The notes under the pieces: generated by a model | Told to the model about the DNA's origin: nothing | What the model saw: the letters and a program-made list of their open reading frames with translations, nothing else | Database searches by the model: none | Source: Actinacidiphila cocklensis | GTDB lineage: Bacteria; Actinomycetota; Actinomycetes; Streptomycetales; Streptomycetaceae | NCBI RefSeq assembly: GCF_907177275.1 | Contig: NZ_CAJSLV010000048.1 | Coordinates: 143,466 to 207,465, forward strand | Length of the DNA: 64,000 nt | Reading direction: 5' to 3' | Position numbers and translations under genes: made by a program | Shown: piece after piece, positions 63,101 through 64,000 of the stretch | Layout: each line of letters begins with the position of its first letter | How positions within the stretch are numbered: the stretch's first letter is position 1

Positions 63101-64000
63101 GGCCCTGCCGGTGCCGCCTCGGCGGCGGACTCATGCTGGGGCGCCAGCGCGCCCGGCTTCAGCCGCCGGGAGCCGTCGCCGCCTGCGGAGAAGGTCGCGG
63201 CGGGCGCCGCCTTCTTCCGCGTACGCCGAGCGGTACGCCCCGCGGGGGCGGCCTCCGCGGGGGCGGCCTCCGCGGGGGCCTGGGGCTGTGCAGCGGGCTC
63301 TTCCGCGACGGCGGGCGAGCCGGCCGGAGCGCTCGCCTGACGCGTCGCACGACGACGGGCACGCGCCGGAGCCGCATCGGCAGCGGGCTCCGCCTCGGTC
63401 TCGGCGGCGGGTGCGGGCGCGGGCGCCTCGGCGGCCGGGGCAGCGGGCTCCTCCGTCACGGCGGGCGAGCCGGCCGGAGCGCTCGCCTGACGCGTCGCAC
63501 GACGACGGGCACGCGCCGGAGCCGCATCGGCGGCAGGCTCGGCCTCGGTCTCGGCGGCAGGTGCGGGCGTCTCGGCGGCCGGGGCGGCGGCCTCTTCGGT
63601 CACCGCGGGCGAACCGGCCGGAGCCGTCGCCTTACGCGTGGCACGACGACGGGCAGGCGCCGCGGTCTCGGCCTCAGCGGCCTCCTCGGCAGCAGGCGCC
63701 GCAGCCTCAGCCGGAGCAGCAGCCTTACGCGTCGCACGACGACGAGCCGGAGCAGCAGCCTCAGCCTCAGCGGCCTCCTCCGTCACCGCGGGCGAACCGG
63801 CCGGAGCCGTCGCCTTACGCGTCGCACGACGACGGGCAGGCGCCGCAGCCTCGTCGGTCGCGGGGGATTCTTCGGTGCCGGCTGCCGCAGTCTCGGGCGC
63901 GGCAGCAGCCTTACGCGTCGCACGACGACGAGCCGGAGCAGCAGCCTCAGCCTCAGCGGCCTCCTCCGTCACCGCGGGCGAACCGGCCGGAGCCGTCGCC
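60115..64000 (-). CDS. rne: Ribonuclease E/G family endoribonuclease (partial, N-terminus beyond right edge)
   Basis: At least 1,294 residues in frame from the edge to the stop. The catalytic core lies at about 62200-60900. It has an S1 domain (EQATSYVGNVYLGKVQNVLP, AAFVDIGKGRNAVLYAGEVN), the 5'-sensor/RNase H-like part (EDAGVIVRTAAEGASEDELR), the DNase I-like part with catalytic Asp in VVVDVNTGKFTGQGGNLEET and GGIVVVDFIDM, and the Zn-link CVHC. Both flanks are long, low-complexity and repetitive: multiple RRRATRK-ATAPAGSPAV units upstream, two or three downstream, acidic/Arg-rich blocks near 62450-62700, and a Lys/Ala tail like histone H1. Streptomyces RNase E/S likewise has its core in mid-protein. 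It initiates mRNA decay and rRNA processing. Confidence 0.96.
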   Translation of the reverse strand, partial: ATAPAGSPAVTEEAAEAEAAAPARRRATRKAAAAPETAAAGTEESPATDEAAAPARRRATRKATAPAGSPAVTEEAAEAEAAAPARRRATRKAAAPAEAAAPAAEEAAEAETAAPARRRATRKATAPAGSPAVTEEAAAPAAETPAPAAETEAEPAADAAPARARRRATRQASAPAGSPAVTEEPAAPAAEAPAPAPAAETEAEPAADAAPARARRRATRQASAPAGSPAVAEEPAAQPQAPAEAAPAEAAPAGRTARRTRKKAAPAATFSAGGDGSRRLKPGALAPQHESAAEAAPAGPATAYTGRALRDGDGWAVEVDDAYEIRGYGATPEDAAAQAVSALADAFGIAAESVTLDVRTEAAPTRGGRRRAAQPPTAVFQAPVFVAPTAAAAPAAAEEAEEAEPEPEAEEHEGGGPRRRRRRRGGAAVEAEPEATQAAETTEATEAEAEEPEEGEGDTEGEDRPSSRRRRRGGRRRRRGDSAEHDEGAGEDEDEDESQDGEEAEGADEHEDEHPQGGGTGGSTSSRRRRRRRRRGGESGADDGHGGDVDDPERTVVKVREPRQSQEPLGTGADQVQSIKGSTRLEAKKQRRREGREQGRRRVPIITEAEFLARREAVERVMVVRQNGERTQIGVLEDNVLVEHYVNKEQATSYVGNVYLGKVQNVLPSMEAAFVDIGKGRNAVLYAGEVNFEALGLSGGPRRIESALKSGQPVLVQVTKDPIGHKGARLTSQVSLPGRYLVYVPEGSMTGISRKLPDTERARLKTILKKIVPEDAGVIVRTAAEGASEDELRRDVERLQAQWDDIQRKAKNGGGSNAPTLLYGEPDMTVRVVRDIFNEDFSKVIVSGDEAWGTIHDYVTHVAPDLADRLSRWTSEVDVFATYRIDEQLLKALDRKVWLPSGGSLVIDKTEAMVVVDVNTGKFTGQGGNLEETVTRNNLEAAEEIVRQLRLRDLGGIVVVDFIDMVLESNRDLVMRRLLECLGRDRTKHQVAEVTSLGLVQMTRKRVGQGLLESFSETCVHCNGRGVIVHMDQATTTGGGGGKRKRRGGKAGGEGHEHVADVEVEVETEAEELPELEPIEVGESDLVPAVGDPEEEWFGSAAEAEAAASSSRGRSRRRGARKATAPAGAPAAAAGEAEQAFVVVPVSEPDVEPAALLPEPEVSTEPPARTRRRATRKATAPAGSPAAAEEAAVVVVAAEAPAAPAAALPEPEVSTEPPARTRRRATRKVAAPAGSPVAAEDAEIVVATASEPEPEPKKRAAARKAPAKKAAAKKTAKKAATKKSAAKKAATPAE

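Noticed and set aside
63300..64000. Tandem repeats at the right edge as a mobile or CRISPR-like structure
   Set aside because: All units stay in one reading frame of the RNase E gene; no spacers, target-site duplications or mobility genes.

Overview
The window is high-GC actinobacterial chromosome, almost certainly Streptomyces or a close relative. The evidence is third-position GC bias, GTG/TTG starts, many 4-nt stop/start overlaps, and a gene order matching the well-known Streptomyces block holA - comEC - comEA - degV - leuS ... LCP - nadD ... proA - proB ... obgE - rpmA - rplU - RNase E. Most housekeeping genes are on the minus strand. The left edge cuts holA and the right edge cuts the RNase E gene.

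Regions. (1) 1-12.3 kb: holA, a lipoprotein, an ArsR-MFS operon with a palindromic control region, comEC/comEA, degV and leuS. A leucine-codon leader peptide and attenuator precede leuS. (2) 12.3-17.2 kb: secreted S53 peptidase, PEP-mutase-like enzyme, VOC protein and MFS exporter. (3) 17.3-30.3 kb: an integrated 13.0-kb mobile element. (4) 30.3-34.5 kb: two identical tRNA-Ala(GGC) genes around an old-yellow-enzyme reductase, a DHA2 efflux pump and its MmyB-type regulator. (5) 34.5-45.6 kb: phosphatase, RsfS, LCP ligase, NadD, M48 protease, two related membrane proteins, ProA, ProB and GalE. (6) 45.6-57.4 kb: surface and glycopolymer genes (FG-GAP secreted protein, PIG-L deacetylase, GT4-Stealth fusion, stand-alone Stealth protein, GtrB/GtrA pair). 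(7) 57.4-64 kb: obgE, rpmA, rplU and RNase E.

The mobile element is the main discovery. It is bounded by an 8-bp direct repeat, TTGTGGAG (17307-17314 and 30328-30335). The right copy overlaps the 3' end of a tRNA-Ala gene. The left copy follows a hairpin that looks like that tRNA's displaced terminator. The core lies inside the serine integrase reading frame. In the integrated form the integrase ends with 18 residues read antisense through the tRNA. In the reconstructed circle the same frame continues for 64 different residues, now stranded at the left end. Integration should therefore swap the integrase C-terminus. The integrase also carries a TTA codon, which suggests bldA control.

The element carries a transfer module: small spread proteins, DUF2637 protein and FtsK/TraB translocase, behind a near-perfect 27-bp palindrome. 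Its regulatory block has a double-GntR protein, XRE proteins, an anti-sigma-like ATPase, and two paralogous HTH/DUF5919-type proteins, one coupled to a NUDIX gene. Its cargo is a lower-GC two-gene operon, a HEPN-like protein plus an ORC/STAND-like ATPase with an HhH tail, and is a candidate defence system. No replication initiator is recognisable. All functional statements are from reading the sequence; no searches were run.
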